A stretch of DNA of 64,000 nucleotides, from the NCBI RefSeq assembly GCF_000504305.1, contig NZ_KI632512.1:1610250-1674249 (forward strand). The letters run 5' to 3'. The position numbers and the translations under genes are program-made. The notes under the pieces were generated by a model. That model was given only the letters and a program-made list of their open reading frames with translations. It was not told the DNA's origin and searched no databases. This document shows positions 42,925-51,755 of this stretch, one piece after another; positions within the stretch are counted from its first letter, which is position 1; the number at the start of each line of letters is the position of its first letter. This DNA comes from Nitratidesulfovibrio termitidis HI1 (lineage in GTDB: Bacteria; Desulfobacterota; Desulfovibrionia; Desulfovibrionales; Desulfovibrionaceae).

Positions 42925-44406
42925 ATGTCCGCAGACATCCTGCTGGGCTACCAGCGCGCGTGGATAGACGACAAGCACCCCGTGAAGTGGTGGGAAAAGT
43001 CCCGCCGTATCGGCGCAAGCTGGGCAGAGGCGCTGGACGCCGTGCTGGCGGCATCGCTGGCGCGTGAGCACGGCGGGCAATCCACCTACTACCTGGCCTA
43101 CAACAAGGACATGACCGAACAGTTCATCAAGGACTGTGCATGGTGGGCGCGCGCCCTGAACGTGGTGGCCGGGCAGATAGAGGACGGGCTGTGCCTGCTG
43201 GGCGACCCGGACCGCGACGTGCTGGTCTACCGCATCCGCTTCGCCAGCGGGCACGAGGTGGTCACCCTGCCGTCAGAGGCGCGCAGCCTGCGTTCCAAGC
43301 AGGGGCGCGTGGTCATCGACGAGGCGGCCTTCGTGGACAACCTGGAGGAGGTGCTGAAGGCGGCCATGGCCCTCTTGATGTGGGGCGGGCAGGTGCGCGT
43401 CATCTCCACCCACAATGGCGAGGAAAATCTGTTCAACGAGCGCATTCAGGAAATCCGGGCCGGTAAGTGGGACTATGCCCTGCACCGCACAACCTTGGAC
43501 GATGCACTGGGCCACGGCCTGTACAGGGCCATCTGCCGCCAGCTCGGCACGCCGTGGTCGCCGCAGGCCGAAACCGCATGGCGCGCGGACATCGTGCATC
43601 GGCACGGCGACAACGCGGACGAGGAACTGTTCTGCATCCCCAAACGCAGCGGCGGCGCTTGGCTGCCCGGCGCGCTGATCGAAGGGTGCATGGCCGAGCA
43701 GGCGGCGGACGTGCCGGTGCTGCGCTGGCGGCCCCCGGTGGACACCTTTGTGGATGTGCCCCTGCCGCAGGCGGAGGCCATGGTGGCCGCGTGGCTGGAA
43801 GAACACGTGGCCCCGCTGCTGGCCCTGCTGCCCAAGGACCGCAACCACTACGTGGGCGGCGACTTTGGGCGTTCGGGCGACCTTTCGGTGTTCTGGCCGC
43901 TGACGGAACTGGTGGACCTGACCATGGCCACCCCGTTTCTGCTGGAACTGCGCGACGCCCCGTTCCGCACGCAGGAACAGATCCTGACCTACCTCATCAA
44001 CGGATTGCCCCGATGGGGCGGCGTCTCCCTGGATGCGCGCGGCAACGGGCAGGCCCTTGCCGAATACGCCCGCCAGACGTGGGGGCCTTCCATGGTGGCC
44101 GAGGTGATGTTATCGGAGGGCTGGTATCGTGAGCACATGCCCCGCGTGAAGGCGCGCATGGAAGACCGCACCATCGTCCTGCCCCGCGATGCGGACGTGA
44201 AGGACGACCTGCGCAGCCTGCGCATGGTGCGCGGCGTGCCTAGGGTTCCGGAAACCCGCAACCGTGGCGGTAACGGCCAGCGCCACGCGGATTCCGCCGT
44301 GGCGCTGGCGCTGGTCCTGCATGCACAGGCCACGCTGGGGGCGGTAGAGCCGTGGGAAGTGGAGACGGTGGGGAGAGCACACATGTCCACTGCGTCTTTT
44401 GTATGA
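42925..44406 (+). CDS. Terminase large subunit (Mu gp28-like)
   Basis: 493 residues. N-terminal ATPase: adenine-binding YQRAWIDDKHPVKWWEKSRRIGASW with a deviant Walker A (SRRIGAS), and Walker B VVIDEAAFVD. C-terminal RNase-H-fold nuclease begins HYVGGDFGRSGDLSVFWPL. It packages DNA into proheads and, in Mu-like phages, cuts host DNA beyond the phage ends. The gene ends abruptly at the edge of the AT-rich cargo (last residues MSTASFV), so its very C-terminus may have been changed by the insertion. Confidence 0.92.
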   Translation: MSADILLGYQRAWIDDKHPVKWWEKSRRIGASWAEALDAVLAASLAREHGGQSTYYLAYNKDMTEQFIKDCAWWARALNVVAGQIEDGLCLLGDPDRDVLVYRIRFASGHEVVTLPSEARSLRSKQGRVVIDEAAFVDNLEEVLKAAMALLMWGGQVRVISTHNGEENLFNERIQEIRAGKWDYALHRTTLDDALGHGLYRAICRQLGTPWSPQAETAWRADIVHRHGDNADEELFCIPKRSGGAWLPGALIEGCMAEQAADVPVLRWRPPVDTFVDVPLPQAEAMVAAWLEEHVAPLLALLPKDRNHYVGGDFGRSGDLSVFWPLTELVDLTMATPFLLELRDAPFRTQEQILTYLINGLPRWGGVSLDARGNGQALAEYARQTWGPSMVAEVMLSEGWYREHMPRVKARMEDRTIVLPRDADVKDDLRSLRMVRGVPRVPETRNRGGNGQRHADSAVALALVLHAQATLGAVEPWEVETVGRAHMSTASFV

Positions 44407-44416
44407 TTTTCATACA
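44400..44416. repeat. 7-bp inverted repeat at the terminase/cargo junction
   Basis: TGTATGA, TTT, TCATACA. It spans the terminase stop codon and lies just before the cargo gene's ribosome site; operator or junction relic. Confidence 0.6.
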
Positions 44417-44434
44417 CTAAGAAAGGGATTTAGC

Positions 44435-45247
44435 GTGACTCAAAAATATACGAAAATGCCTTTTTATCGAACTCGTGCTGATTCAATTGGAGACTTGGTT
44501 GCAGCAGTGAGTATTTTTATAGCTTTTGTTTTTGTGTATTCGGTGATGTATGGAACATGGCTAATTGTCCTTCTCGGTGGAAGAATTCCATTCGGATACT
44601 TCTCTATTCAAGACTACGTTGCTGCAAATTTTTTTAGAGCTATAAATGGAACATTTATTCTTATTGTCTACGCAGTCGTCATATCAATATACATATCAAG
44701 CAAAAAACATGCTAGCATATTGAAATCTATAAATGAATTTTGCAGTGGTGGTATGTGGAATTTTTATTTGGCATTTGCATGGGGTATTTTAGGTTTTAGT
44801 ATATTTGCTGGAAGTGCTTTTCTCACTGCAACATTTGCATCAAATGTAACTGTAGCCATAGCTCTGACGCTGGCTAAGCATATATTAAGACTGACAGGAG
44901 GGGGGAGGCGTTGGTTTTCATTCGTTTTTTCATCTCTTACGGTTATTCTTCTCGTTCTAACCACGTCATTCGCTGACGCATACACTATTGCGTTTAGAAG
45001 CGGAAAAGATTGCATTGTAAAGCTTGTCACAACCAACATTGAAGATCCAGAAACATTAAAAATTGTCATGTGCGGAGAGCGGTATACTGCCTTTTTTAGG
45101 ACAAGCAGCATGACTTTAGTTGTTGTTAACAATGACAACATATCAAGCATTGAGATATTAGATCAAGACGGAATCATGTTTCTTGATGACACGTATCGCG
45201 AGACTTTAAAGCATTTCTATAAGCTCTTGAACCGTCATGGCGCATAG
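44435..45247 (+). CDS. AT-rich cargo membrane protein
   Basis: 270 residues from GTG 44435, chosen for AGAAAGGG 7 nt upstream; an ATG at 44399 would overlap terminase. About five hydrophobic helices (for example IFIAFVFVYSVMYGTWLIVLL, GTFILIVYAVVISIYIS, ILGFSIFAGSAFLTATFA, FVFSSLTVILLVLTTSF) precede a soluble C-terminal domain of about 85 residues. No family recognised. Its A+T-rich composition contrasts sharply with flanking phage genes. It forms a two-gene unit with the LRAT-like gene and may be its membrane partner. Confidence 0.7.
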   Translation: MTQKYTKMPFYRTRADSIGDLVAAVSIFIAFVFVYSVMYGTWLIVLLGGRIPFGYFSIQDYVAANFFRAINGTFILIVYAVVISIYISSKKHASILKSINEFCSGGMWNFYLAFAWGILGFSIFAGSAFLTATFASNVTVAIALTLAKHILRLTGGGRRWFSFVFSSLTVILLVLTTSFADAYTIAFRSGKDCIVKLVTTNIEDPETLKIVMCGERYTAFFRTSSMTLVVVNNDNISSIEILDQDGIMFLDDTYRETLKHFYKLLNRHGA

Positions 45248-45269
45248 TAAATAAATACGGAGGTTAAAA

Positions 45270-45680
45270 ATGTTATGCCTTGGAGACCATATACGCGTTT
45301 GGAGGGGAGCTTATTGGCATCATGGCATATACTGTGGAAGTGGAAATGTAATACACTACTCTGGAAAGAAATCGAATAATCCAGTAGTATGTCAGGTGAG
45401 TATCGAAAATTTTTGCGAGTCAAACCAGTGGTTTAAGGTTAACCATAAAATAAAAAATCAACCTATAGATATCGTAGGGAGAGCTATCAAGAGGCTTGGT
45501 GAGCCGCGCTATCATTTGCTATACAATAACTGTGAACATTTTGCGAATTGGTGCGTGACAGGAAAGCATACCAGTAAACAAGTTGCACTCGGTATAGTCG
45601 GATTGTTGGGCACATTTGCATTCGTTGTTTTCGTCAAGACAAAGTCTACAGAAAATAGAATTAACTCTGAATATTCATAG
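45270..45680 (+). CDS. LRAT-domain (NlpC/P60 superfamily) cargo protein
   Basis: 136 residues with perfect GGAGG before the ATG. LRAT/H-rev107 features are clear: DHIRVWRGAYWHHGIYCGSG (catalytic His), GNVIHYSG, and the NCEHFANWCVTGKHTSKQV motif whose Cys is the nucleophile. A C-terminal membrane helix (ALGIVGLLGTFAFVVFV) follows, as in eukaryotic LRAT. The family transfers acyl groups or cleaves phospholipid acyl chains. Here it may attack or modify lipids as an exclusion or killing factor; that is inference. AT-rich. Confidence 0.8.
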   Translation: MLCLGDHIRVWRGAYWHHGIYCGSGNVIHYSGKKSNNPVVCQVSIENFCESNQWFKVNHKIKNQPIDIVGRAIKRLGEPRYHLLYNNCEHFANWCVTGKHTSKQVALGIVGLLGTFAFVVFVKTKSTENRINSEYS

Positions 45681-45764
45681 CGCGAACAACGATAACTCGT
45701 ACGGCTTAGCATTGTTAATCAGCACACCGCCCACCACCTCCGGCATCCCCCTCCGCCATCGCAT

Positions 45765-45795
45765 AGCCTCCTGTCCAAGCGACAGGAGGCTTTTT
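45765..45795 (+). terminator. Intrinsic terminator that also buries the portal ribosome site
   Basis: Perfect 11-bp stem AGCCTCCTGTC/GACAGGAGGCT (45765-45775, 45781-45791), 5-nt loop, followed by TTTTT. The AGGAGG for the portal ATG (45797) lies in the 3' arm. It should end cargo transcripts and hold down portal translation. Confidence 0.85.
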
Positions 45796-45796
45796 C

Positions 45797-47380
45797 ATGT
45801 CCACCAATGAAGGCCCGCGCGGCCTGTACCTGCCGGATGGCTCGTTCCGCCCGTTCGATGCCGAGGCGCTGACCTCGGAACTGGCAACCCGCCAGCGGGC
45901 CGGGGATTTCCTTTCCCTTGCCGGGGGCTACCTCGGCATACTGCCGGACCCGGATCCGGTGCTGCGCACCCGCAACGACGACGTGGCCGTGCTGCACGAC
46001 CTTGCCGCAGACGACCAGGTGACCACGGCCATGCTGGGCCGCAAGAACCGGGTGCTGAACCGGCGCGACTACGCACTGGCCCCCGGCCAGCGCAAGGGCA
46101 GCGATGCGGAACCGGACGCCGCCCAGCTGTGCGACCTGCTGACGGAAGACATGGAACGCTGGGACATGGCCGCCGTCATTTCCGGCATCCTCGATGCGCC
46201 GTTCTACGGCATGACGCCGCTGGAACTGCGCTGGGAAGCGCACGGTGGCTGGTGGCGGCTGGCAGAGGTCACCCCCCGCCCGCCGGAATGGTTCGGCTAC
46301 AACGACCGCAACGAGCTGGTCTGGCGCGGGGCCAACATGGCCACGGGCGAACCGCTGCCCGTGGGCAAGTTCGTGGTGGCGCGCCACCACCCCACCTATC
46401 GCAACCCCTACGGGCTGCGCCTGCTGTCGCGCTGCCTGTGGCCCGTGGCGTTCAAGAAGGGCGGCATCACCTTCTACACCACCTTCGTGGAACGCTACGG
46501 CATGCCGTGGGCCGTGGGCGTGGCACCGGCAAAGGCCACGCGCGAAGACAAGCGGGCCATGGCCCAAGACCTTGCCCGCATGGTGCAGGATGCGGTGGCC
46601 GTCATCCCCTACGGGGCAGACGTGCGGCTGGAAACGGTGTCCGGGCAGGTGGGCGACCTGCACGACAGGTTCCTGCGCCGGTGGGACGCCTCCATTTCCA
46701 AGGTGCTCATGGGCCAGACCCTGACCGTGGAACTGGATGGCCGCAACGGCTCGCGCGCCGCGTCCGAAACGCACAAGGACGTGGCCGACGACCTTGCCGA
46801 GGCAGACCGCCGACTGGTGGAAGCCACCCTGAACGAAATCGCGTGGCTGTACGCGCAGGTCAACAGCCCGGCGGCGCTGGCCCCGGTCTTTGCCTACGAC
46901 GAGCCGGAAGACCTTCAGGCGCGGGCGCAACTGGACAAGACCCTGTCCGAGGTGGGCGTGGTGTGGAAGAAACCCCACTTCGAGCGGGCCTACAGCCTGG
47001 ACCCGGAGGAATTCGACGTGCGCGAACCGGCGGAGGATCCGGCCCGGCCCCCGTCCACACCCACGTCCGCGCAAGCAGACTCCCCCCTGTTCGCGTCCGC
47101 CCCCGCCGGTGCCCGCCCGTCCGCAACCGCAGCCGCGCAGGCCACCCTTGATGACGCCATCCAGCGGCACCTGCCCGCCGCCATGGCCGCCAACGCCGCC
47201 GCCGTCACGCAACTTGAGAAGGCCGCGCACGCCGCCGAAAGCTGGGAAGACCTGCAACTGCTGCTGGCCGAGCACCTTGGCGCGCACATGGGGCCGGACC
47301 AGTTGGAAGACCTGCTGGCGGAGATGATGCTGGCGTCCACGGCCTACGGGCGCGCGGCGGTGCAGGGCGAGGAGGCGTAG
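45797..47380 (+). CDS. Portal protein (Mu gp29-like, DUF935)
   Basis: 527 residues. DUF935 markers: DDQVTTAMLGRKNRVLNRRDYAL, DAPFYGMTPLELRWE, LPVGKFVVARHHPTYRNPYGLRLLSRCLWPVAFKKGG, and GSRAASETHKDVADDLAEADRR. The portal forms the ring through which DNA enters the head. The C-terminal 120 residues are low-complexity then helical. Strong expression may depend on opening of the upstream hairpin. Confidence 0.92.
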   Translation: MSTNEGPRGLYLPDGSFRPFDAEALTSELATRQRAGDFLSLAGGYLGILPDPDPVLRTRNDDVAVLHDLAADDQVTTAMLGRKNRVLNRRDYALAPGQRKGSDAEPDAAQLCDLLTEDMERWDMAAVISGILDAPFYGMTPLELRWEAHGGWWRLAEVTPRPPEWFGYNDRNELVWRGANMATGEPLPVGKFVVARHHPTYRNPYGLRLLSRCLWPVAFKKGGITFYTTFVERYGMPWAVGVAPAKATREDKRAMAQDLARMVQDAVAVIPYGADVRLETVSGQVGDLHDRFLRRWDASISKVLMGQTLTVELDGRNGSRAASETHKDVADDLAEADRRLVEATLNEIAWLYAQVNSPAALAPVFAYDEPEDLQARAQLDKTLSEVGVVWKKPHFERAYSLDPEEFDVREPAEDPARPPSTPTSAQADSPLFASAPAGARPSATAAAQATLDDAIQRHLPAAMAANAAAVTQLEKAAHAAESWEDLQLLLAEHLGAHMGPDQLEDLLAEMMLASTAYGRAAVQGEEA

Positions 47381-47381
47381 T

Positions 47382-48692
47382 ATGCCCCGTTCCGCCACCA
47401 CCGCCGCCCGCATCACCGTCGATCCGCTGCCGCCGCAAGAGGCGCTGTCCTTCTGGCGCGGCAAGGTGCCGGTCACGCCCGAAGCCTTCCGGGCCATGAC
47501 AGACGCGGCCCGCACGCGGGCCTTTGCCGTTTCCGGCATGGCCCGGCTGGACAGGGTGGCGGCGCTGCAAACGGCGCTGGCCGATGCGCTGGAGAAAGGG
47601 GAATCGCTGGCCACGTTCAAGGGCCGCATCGGCCACATCCTGCAAGAGCAGGGCTGGTCCGGCACTGCGTGGCGGGTGGAAAACCTGTTCCGCACCAACG
47701 TGCAGCAGGCGTATCAGGCCGGGCGCTACGCCCAGCAACGGGCCACGGTGCAGGACCGCCCCTTCTGGCAGTACGACGCCGTGGGCGACCGGCGCACCCG
47801 ACCAAGCCATGCCGCGCTGGACGGCATGGTCTACCCGGCGGACCACGAATTCTGGAACGCCAACTACCCGCCCAACGGCTTTCGCTGCCGGTGCGGGGTG
47901 CGTTCGCTGTCACGGCGGCAGGTGGAACGCGAAGGGCTGACCGTGCGGCGCGACATGCCCGGCCCCACGGTGTGGACCGACCCGGCCACCGGCATGGAGC
48001 ACTTCGTGGCCATGCCCGGCGCGGACAGGGGCTTTGCAGTCAACCCCGGTCGGGACTGGCTGGCGGGGCTGGCCCCCGGCCCGCTCGATGACGGCGCGGT
48101 TACCTTTCCCCCGGCCCTCGTGCTGTGCAGGCGCGGCGGCCCCGCGTTTGCGGATGGTGACGACCCGTGCCGCCCCCCGCTGGCCAACCTGGACCCCCGC
48201 CACATCCTGCCCGTGACCAACGCGGACATCCTGCCGCGCGGCCTTGCCCCGGCGGACTACGTGCTGGCCTTCCTGAAGGAATTCGGCCTGACGGACATCA
48301 ACGCCAGCACGGCCATCCGCCTGCCGGGCGTGAAGCTGCCCGTGGTCATCGGCAAGGGGCTGTTCATAGACAAGGCCACCGGCGACTGGAAGCTCTCCAA
48401 GAACGCCCGCGACCAGCACGTGCTGTTGCTGGCCCGCACCATCAAGTCCCCGTGGGAAATCTGGCAGGTGCCCGCCAAACTGTCGGGCAAGGCATGCACG
48501 ACGCTCCGGATGATCCGGCTGTTTCGGGACGGCGAGAAGCAGGTGGGGGGATTCGGCGTGTGCAACCTGGTCAACGGGCGGGGCTGGGTGGGCACCACCG
48601 CCTTCATGCCCAAGGCCGACAGGTCGGAGCGGAGAATACTGGAATACCTCGAAGCCCAGCGCACCGGGGTGCTGCTGTACCGCGAGCCCTGA
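47382..48692 (+). CDS. Mu F/gp30-like head morphogenesis protein with C-terminal nuclease-like domain
   Basis: 436 residues. The first 220 show the phage Mu F (SPP1 gp7) fold: WRVENLFRTNVQQAYQAGRYAQ, the DDRTR-like VGDRRTRPSHAALDGMVYPADHEFWNANYPPNGFRCRC. The last 130 residues (from PADYVLAFLKEFGL to LLYREP) resemble the barnase/EndoU/RelE-like domains often attached to these proteins: ARDQHVLLLARTIKSPWEIWQVP and a late RLFRDGE strand pattern. Such domains may be injected with DNA. It starts 1 bp after the portal stop. Confidence 0.82.
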   Translation: MPRSATTAARITVDPLPPQEALSFWRGKVPVTPEAFRAMTDAARTRAFAVSGMARLDRVAALQTALADALEKGESLATFKGRIGHILQEQGWSGTAWRVENLFRTNVQQAYQAGRYAQQRATVQDRPFWQYDAVGDRRTRPSHAALDGMVYPADHEFWNANYPPNGFRCRCGVRSLSRRQVEREGLTVRRDMPGPTVWTDPATGMEHFVAMPGADRGFAVNPGRDWLAGLAPGPLDDGAVTFPPALVLCRRGGPAFADGDDPCRPPLANLDPRHILPVTNADILPRGLAPADYVLAFLKEFGLTDINASTAIRLPGVKLPVVIGKGLFIDKATGDWKLSKNARDQHVLLLARTIKSPWEIWQVPAKLSGKACTTLRMIRLFRDGEKQVGGFGVCNLVNGRGWVGTTAFMPKADRSERRILEYLEAQRTGVLLYREP

Positions 48693-48702
48693 AACGAAAA
48701 CG

Positions 48703-48729
48703 GCCCGGAAGTCACGCGGCCTTCCGGGC
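48703..48729. repeat. Hairpin after the F-like gene
   Basis: Perfect 9-bp arms GCCCGGAAG/CTTCCGGGC with a 9-nt loop. No T-run, so possibly an mRNA stabiliser or weak terminator between head genes. The next 100 bp are empty up to the protease gene. Confidence 0.55.
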
Positions 48730-48832
48730 AGGCGGCACCCTTGCTTACGACCCCTGCTCGGTCAGGGCATTCAGGGTACGCCGCCACGACATTTCCACCT
48801 TTTCGGTAACGCGCCACGCACAAGGAGTCAAC

Positions 48833-49828
48833 ATGCCCACCCCCAACACCGCACAGGACGCCATCCCCCACGCCGCACAGGGCGCCGCCCCCCAAGCCAA
48901 CCCGTGGATCCGCATCGCCCGCACCGGCACGTGGACCGACAGCCAGGGCACGCCGCGCACGTTCACCAGTGCGGACTTCGACGCCATCGTCCGCAACTAC
49001 GACCCGCAGCAGGAAGAAGCCCCGCTGGTCATCGGCCACCCGGAAACCGATTCCCCGGCCTACGGCTGGGTGCGGGCGCTGCGCCGCACCGGGGCCGATC
49101 TGTTCGCACAGCTCGCACAGGTTCCGGAAACGGTGCGCGAAGCCGTGCACAGTGGCTCCTATCGGTACGTGTCCATGGCCCTGCACCCCGGCGGCAAGCG
49201 CCTGCGGCACGTGGGCCTGCTGGGCGGCGTGCCGCCCGCCATCAAGGGGCTGGGGCCGGTGCAGCTTGGCGACGGCTCGGACGCCATCGTCATCCGCTTT
49301 GCCGCCCACACCCCCGAACACCCCGCACCCGGAGGAACCCGCATGGATATGGAAGATCTTCAGAAGCGCATCGGCGCGCTGGAACAGCAGGTCAACAGCC
49401 TGACCACGGCCAACAACGAACTGAAGGACAAGCTGGCCGCCAGCGACAAGGCCCGCGCCGACGCCGACACGGCCAGAACCGCCGCAGAGGAAGGCAAGGC
49501 CAGCGCCGAACAGGAATTCGCCGCCTACAGGGGCGAACAGGCCAAAGCCGCGCGCACGGCCCGGCTGGAACGCCTGACCGCCGATGGCAAGGTCACCCCC
49601 GGCGAGCACAAGGACATCCTCCTTCAGGTGGAAGCCCTGTCCAGGGTGCCCGAACCCGTGGAGTTCAGCGACGGCGGCAAGGAAACGCTGGAGGAACGCT
49701 TCTGGAAGCAGCTGGAAGGCCGCACCCCCGCGCCGTTCCTGCAACCGGTTGCGCCGCCCGCCGGGGCTGGCCCGGCCTTCTCGGCCCCGACCGCTGCCGC
49801 CCCCGCCGACCTTTCCCGCAAGATCTAG
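48833..49828 (+). CDS. Mu I-like head protease with nested scaffold
   Basis: 331 residues from ATG 48833 (AAGGAG upstream). The N-terminal half (IRIARTGTWTDSQGTPRTFTSADFDAIVRNYDP, EAPLVIGHPETDSPAYGWV, SGSYRYVSMALHPGGKRLRHVGLLGGVPPAIKG) is the Mu I serine-protease type. The C-terminal half is a coiled-coil scaffold (LQKRIGALEQQVNSLTTANNELKDK...). A second ATG at 49343 sits behind its own GGAGG, so the scaffold is probably also made alone, like Mu Z within I. Confidence 0.88.
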   Translation: MPTPNTAQDAIPHAAQGAAPQANPWIRIARTGTWTDSQGTPRTFTSADFDAIVRNYDPQQEEAPLVIGHPETDSPAYGWVRALRRTGADLFAQLAQVPETVREAVHSGSYRYVSMALHPGGKRLRHVGLLGGVPPAIKGLGPVQLGDGSDAIVIRFAAHTPEHPAPGGTRMDMEDLQKRIGALEQQVNSLTTANNELKDKLAASDKARADADTARTAAEEGKASAEQEFAAYRGEQAKAARTARLERLTADGKVTPGEHKDILLQVEALSRVPEPVEFSDGGKETLEERFWKQLEGRTPAPFLQPVAPPAGAGPAFSAPTAAAPADLSRKI

Positions 49829-49846
49829 CCGCAAGGAGGCACCCCC

Positions 49847-50194
49847 ATGAGCCTGAACGAAGGCGTGCTCGGCACCTTTTCCTTCAAGGGCGACCACGCC
49901 CACACCATGGACCACCCGCCGGTGCTGTGCAGCGGCGCGGTGAAGCAGAACAACGGCATCTATCCCGCCGGGCTGGTGCTGATGCGCGACGGCGACGGCA
50001 AGCTGGTGCCGTGGGACGGCGCGGCCACCCCCACCGGGGTGTGCGACCTGCCGTGCGACACGGCCACCCTGCCCGCGTGCGTCTATCTGGCCCACGGCAC
50101 CGTGCGGGCCGCCGTGCTGACCAAGGCTGGCGGCGCGGCGCTGACCGCCACGGAAACCGCCCTGCTCGCGCAGGCCACCATCCATTCCGTCTAG
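49847..50194 (+). CDS. Head decoration protein
   Basis: 115 residues, beta-rich: LGTFSFKGDHAHTMDHPPVLCSGAVKQNNGIYPAGLVLMRDGDGKLVPW, then ATPTGVCDLP. Resembles phage head decoration/fibre proteins (lambda D-like or DUF2190 role) by size and position between scaffold and capsid. AAGGAGG upstream predicts high expression. Confidence 0.75.
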   Translation: MSLNEGVLGTFSFKGDHAHTMDHPPVLCSGAVKQNNGIYPAGLVLMRDGDGKLVPWDGAATPTGVCDLPCDTATLPACVYLAHGTVRAAVLTKAGGAALTATETALLAQATIHSV

Positions 50195-50215
50195 GCCCCC
50201 AATCAGGAGATTCCC

Positions 50216-51220
50216 ATGCTGCTTTCGCTCAAGAACATCTTCACCCCGCAGGCCATCGCGGCCACGCTGACCAAACTGCCCGACCTTGCCACCACGGTGC
50301 TGGACACCGCCTTTCCCGACCGGCCCACCCACCCCTTTGCCGTGGTGGGCGTGGGCGAGCTGACCCGCATCGTGGGCACCGTGCCCGTGGTGCGGCGCGG
50401 CGGCCAGCCCGTGGCCGTGGGCGGCGAAGGGTACGACGTGCAGCTCATCGCGCCCAAGCCCGTCAAGCCGTCCATCGAAGTGACGGCGGCGGAGCTGAAC
50501 GACCTCAGGCTGATTCTCGGCAACGCCGCCGCGCTGGAAACGTGGCGCACCAGCAAGGTGGATTCGCTGCGCCGCCTGGTGCGCGACACCACGGAGGCCA
50601 TGGCATCCGTGGTGCTGTACACCGGCAAGGTGAACTGGCCCTCGCGCATCGATGGCGGCGGGCACGAAAGCTACGTCATCGACTACGGCCCGGTGCTCAC
50701 CCACGCCCCGGCGGCCATGCTGACCGGCGATTCCAGGGCCAGCGCGGCCTACAACCTGCTGCTGGCCATGCGCACGGCCATCCGTCAGGCGGGCATCGGC
50801 GGCAAGGTGGCGTTCCATGCCGGGTCCGATGTGTTTTCCGTGCTGCTGGACATCTGCCAGGCGTGGACCAGCACCGCCGACGGCGGGCAGGGCCTGCGCG
50901 TGGAAATCGGCCAGGAGCAGGGCAAGCTGGTCATCGGCGGCTTTCCCGTCACCCTCATGGACGAGGCCTACCCCCATCCCGTCACCGGCCAGTGGACCAA
51001 CAAGCTGGAACCCAAGGCGCTGGTGGCCTACGCCACCGACGTGCCCGGCAAGGTCTGGTACTGCGCCATCGACTCCATCAGCGCGGCCAACGCGGCCACG
51101 CCGTTCTACGTGGTGCCGGAGCCGCTGCCCGGCGATTCGGGCTTCCGCCTCATCGCCCAGTCCAAGCCGTTGCCTGCCCGCAACCCCAAAACCATCTGCA
51201 AGGCCATCGTGGTGGCTTAG
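50216..51220 (+). CDS. Major capsid protein (lambda gpE-like family)
   Basis: 334 residues. LLSLKNIFTPQAIAATLTKLP, FPDRPTHPFAVVGVGELTRIVGTVPVVRRGG, and the late NKLEPKALVAYATDVPGKVWYCAI fit capsid protein E-type shells of Mu-like phages in this bacterial group; coliphage Mu itself uses gpT. AGGAG upstream. The 103 bp after it hold a short direct repeat AGTCTGAAAC (about 51289 and 51300). Confidence 0.88.
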   Translation: MLLSLKNIFTPQAIAATLTKLPDLATTVLDTAFPDRPTHPFAVVGVGELTRIVGTVPVVRRGGQPVAVGGEGYDVQLIAPKPVKPSIEVTAAELNDLRLILGNAAALETWRTSKVDSLRRLVRDTTEAMASVVLYTGKVNWPSRIDGGGHESYVIDYGPVLTHAPAAMLTGDSRASAAYNLLLAMRTAIRQAGIGGKVAFHAGSDVFSVLLDICQAWTSTADGGQGLRVEIGQEQGKLVIGGFPVTLMDEAYPHPVTGQWTNKLEPKALVAYATDVPGKVWYCAIDSISAANAATPFYVVPEPLPGDSGFRLIAQSKPLPARNPKTICKAIVVA

Positions 51221-51323
51221 GCGTGCGGGGCTTCCCGCCCGTCGGAAAAGCGGCGACCGCACACAGGCCCGCGCCAAACCCCTCACACTAGTCTGAAACC
51301 AGTCTGAAACACCCGGAACGGCC

Positions 51324-51755
51324 ATGGAATACTGCACCCGCGAACACATCACAGACCTGTTGCTGGCCGACTACGTGGCCGTGGCCGAGGCGAAGAACCC
51401 CGGCATCGTGGAGCGCACCATCGCCGCCGTGTCCAGAGAGGTAACGGGCATGCTGGTGTGGCGCTATGTCACCCCGCTGCCGGAGGTGCCGGAGCTGCTG
51501 CGCTACATCACCTCGGTCATCGCGGCTTACCGCATCGTGCAGGCCATCACCTCGCTGGTGGATACCGAGGGCAGCACGGACAACGAATGGATTCCGCTGC
51601 AACGGCAGTGGAAGCACGTGACCACCATGCTGAACGACCTTGTGGACGGGCGGCTGAAGCTGCCGCCCCCGGCGGTGGAACTGAACCCCGACCGCGAGGA
51701 AGCCAGCGTGGCCGTGGTCACCCGGCCCCCGCTGTTCGATCTCAGGAGGTTCTGA
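51324..51755 (+). CDS. Mu gp36-like head-tail connector (DUF1320)
   Basis: 143 residues. YCTREHITDLLLADYVAVAEAKNPGIVERTIAAVSREV is the DUF1320 N-terminus, followed by a helical VPELLRYITSVIAAYRIVQAI. In Mu this family lies right after the capsid and acts in head-tail joining. Stop overlaps the next start. Confidence 0.85.
   Translation: MEYCTREHITDLLLADYVAVAEAKNPGIVERTIAAVSREVTGMLVWRYVTPLPEVPELLRYITSVIAAYRIVQAITSLVDTEGSTDNEWIPLQRQWKHVTTMLNDLVDGRLKLPPPAVELNPDREEASVAVVTRPPLFDLRRF

Noticed and set aside
48257-51352. 1031-codon minus-strand open frame opposite the head genes
   Set aside because: Shadow of capsid and protease genes with no ribosome site and biased composition.
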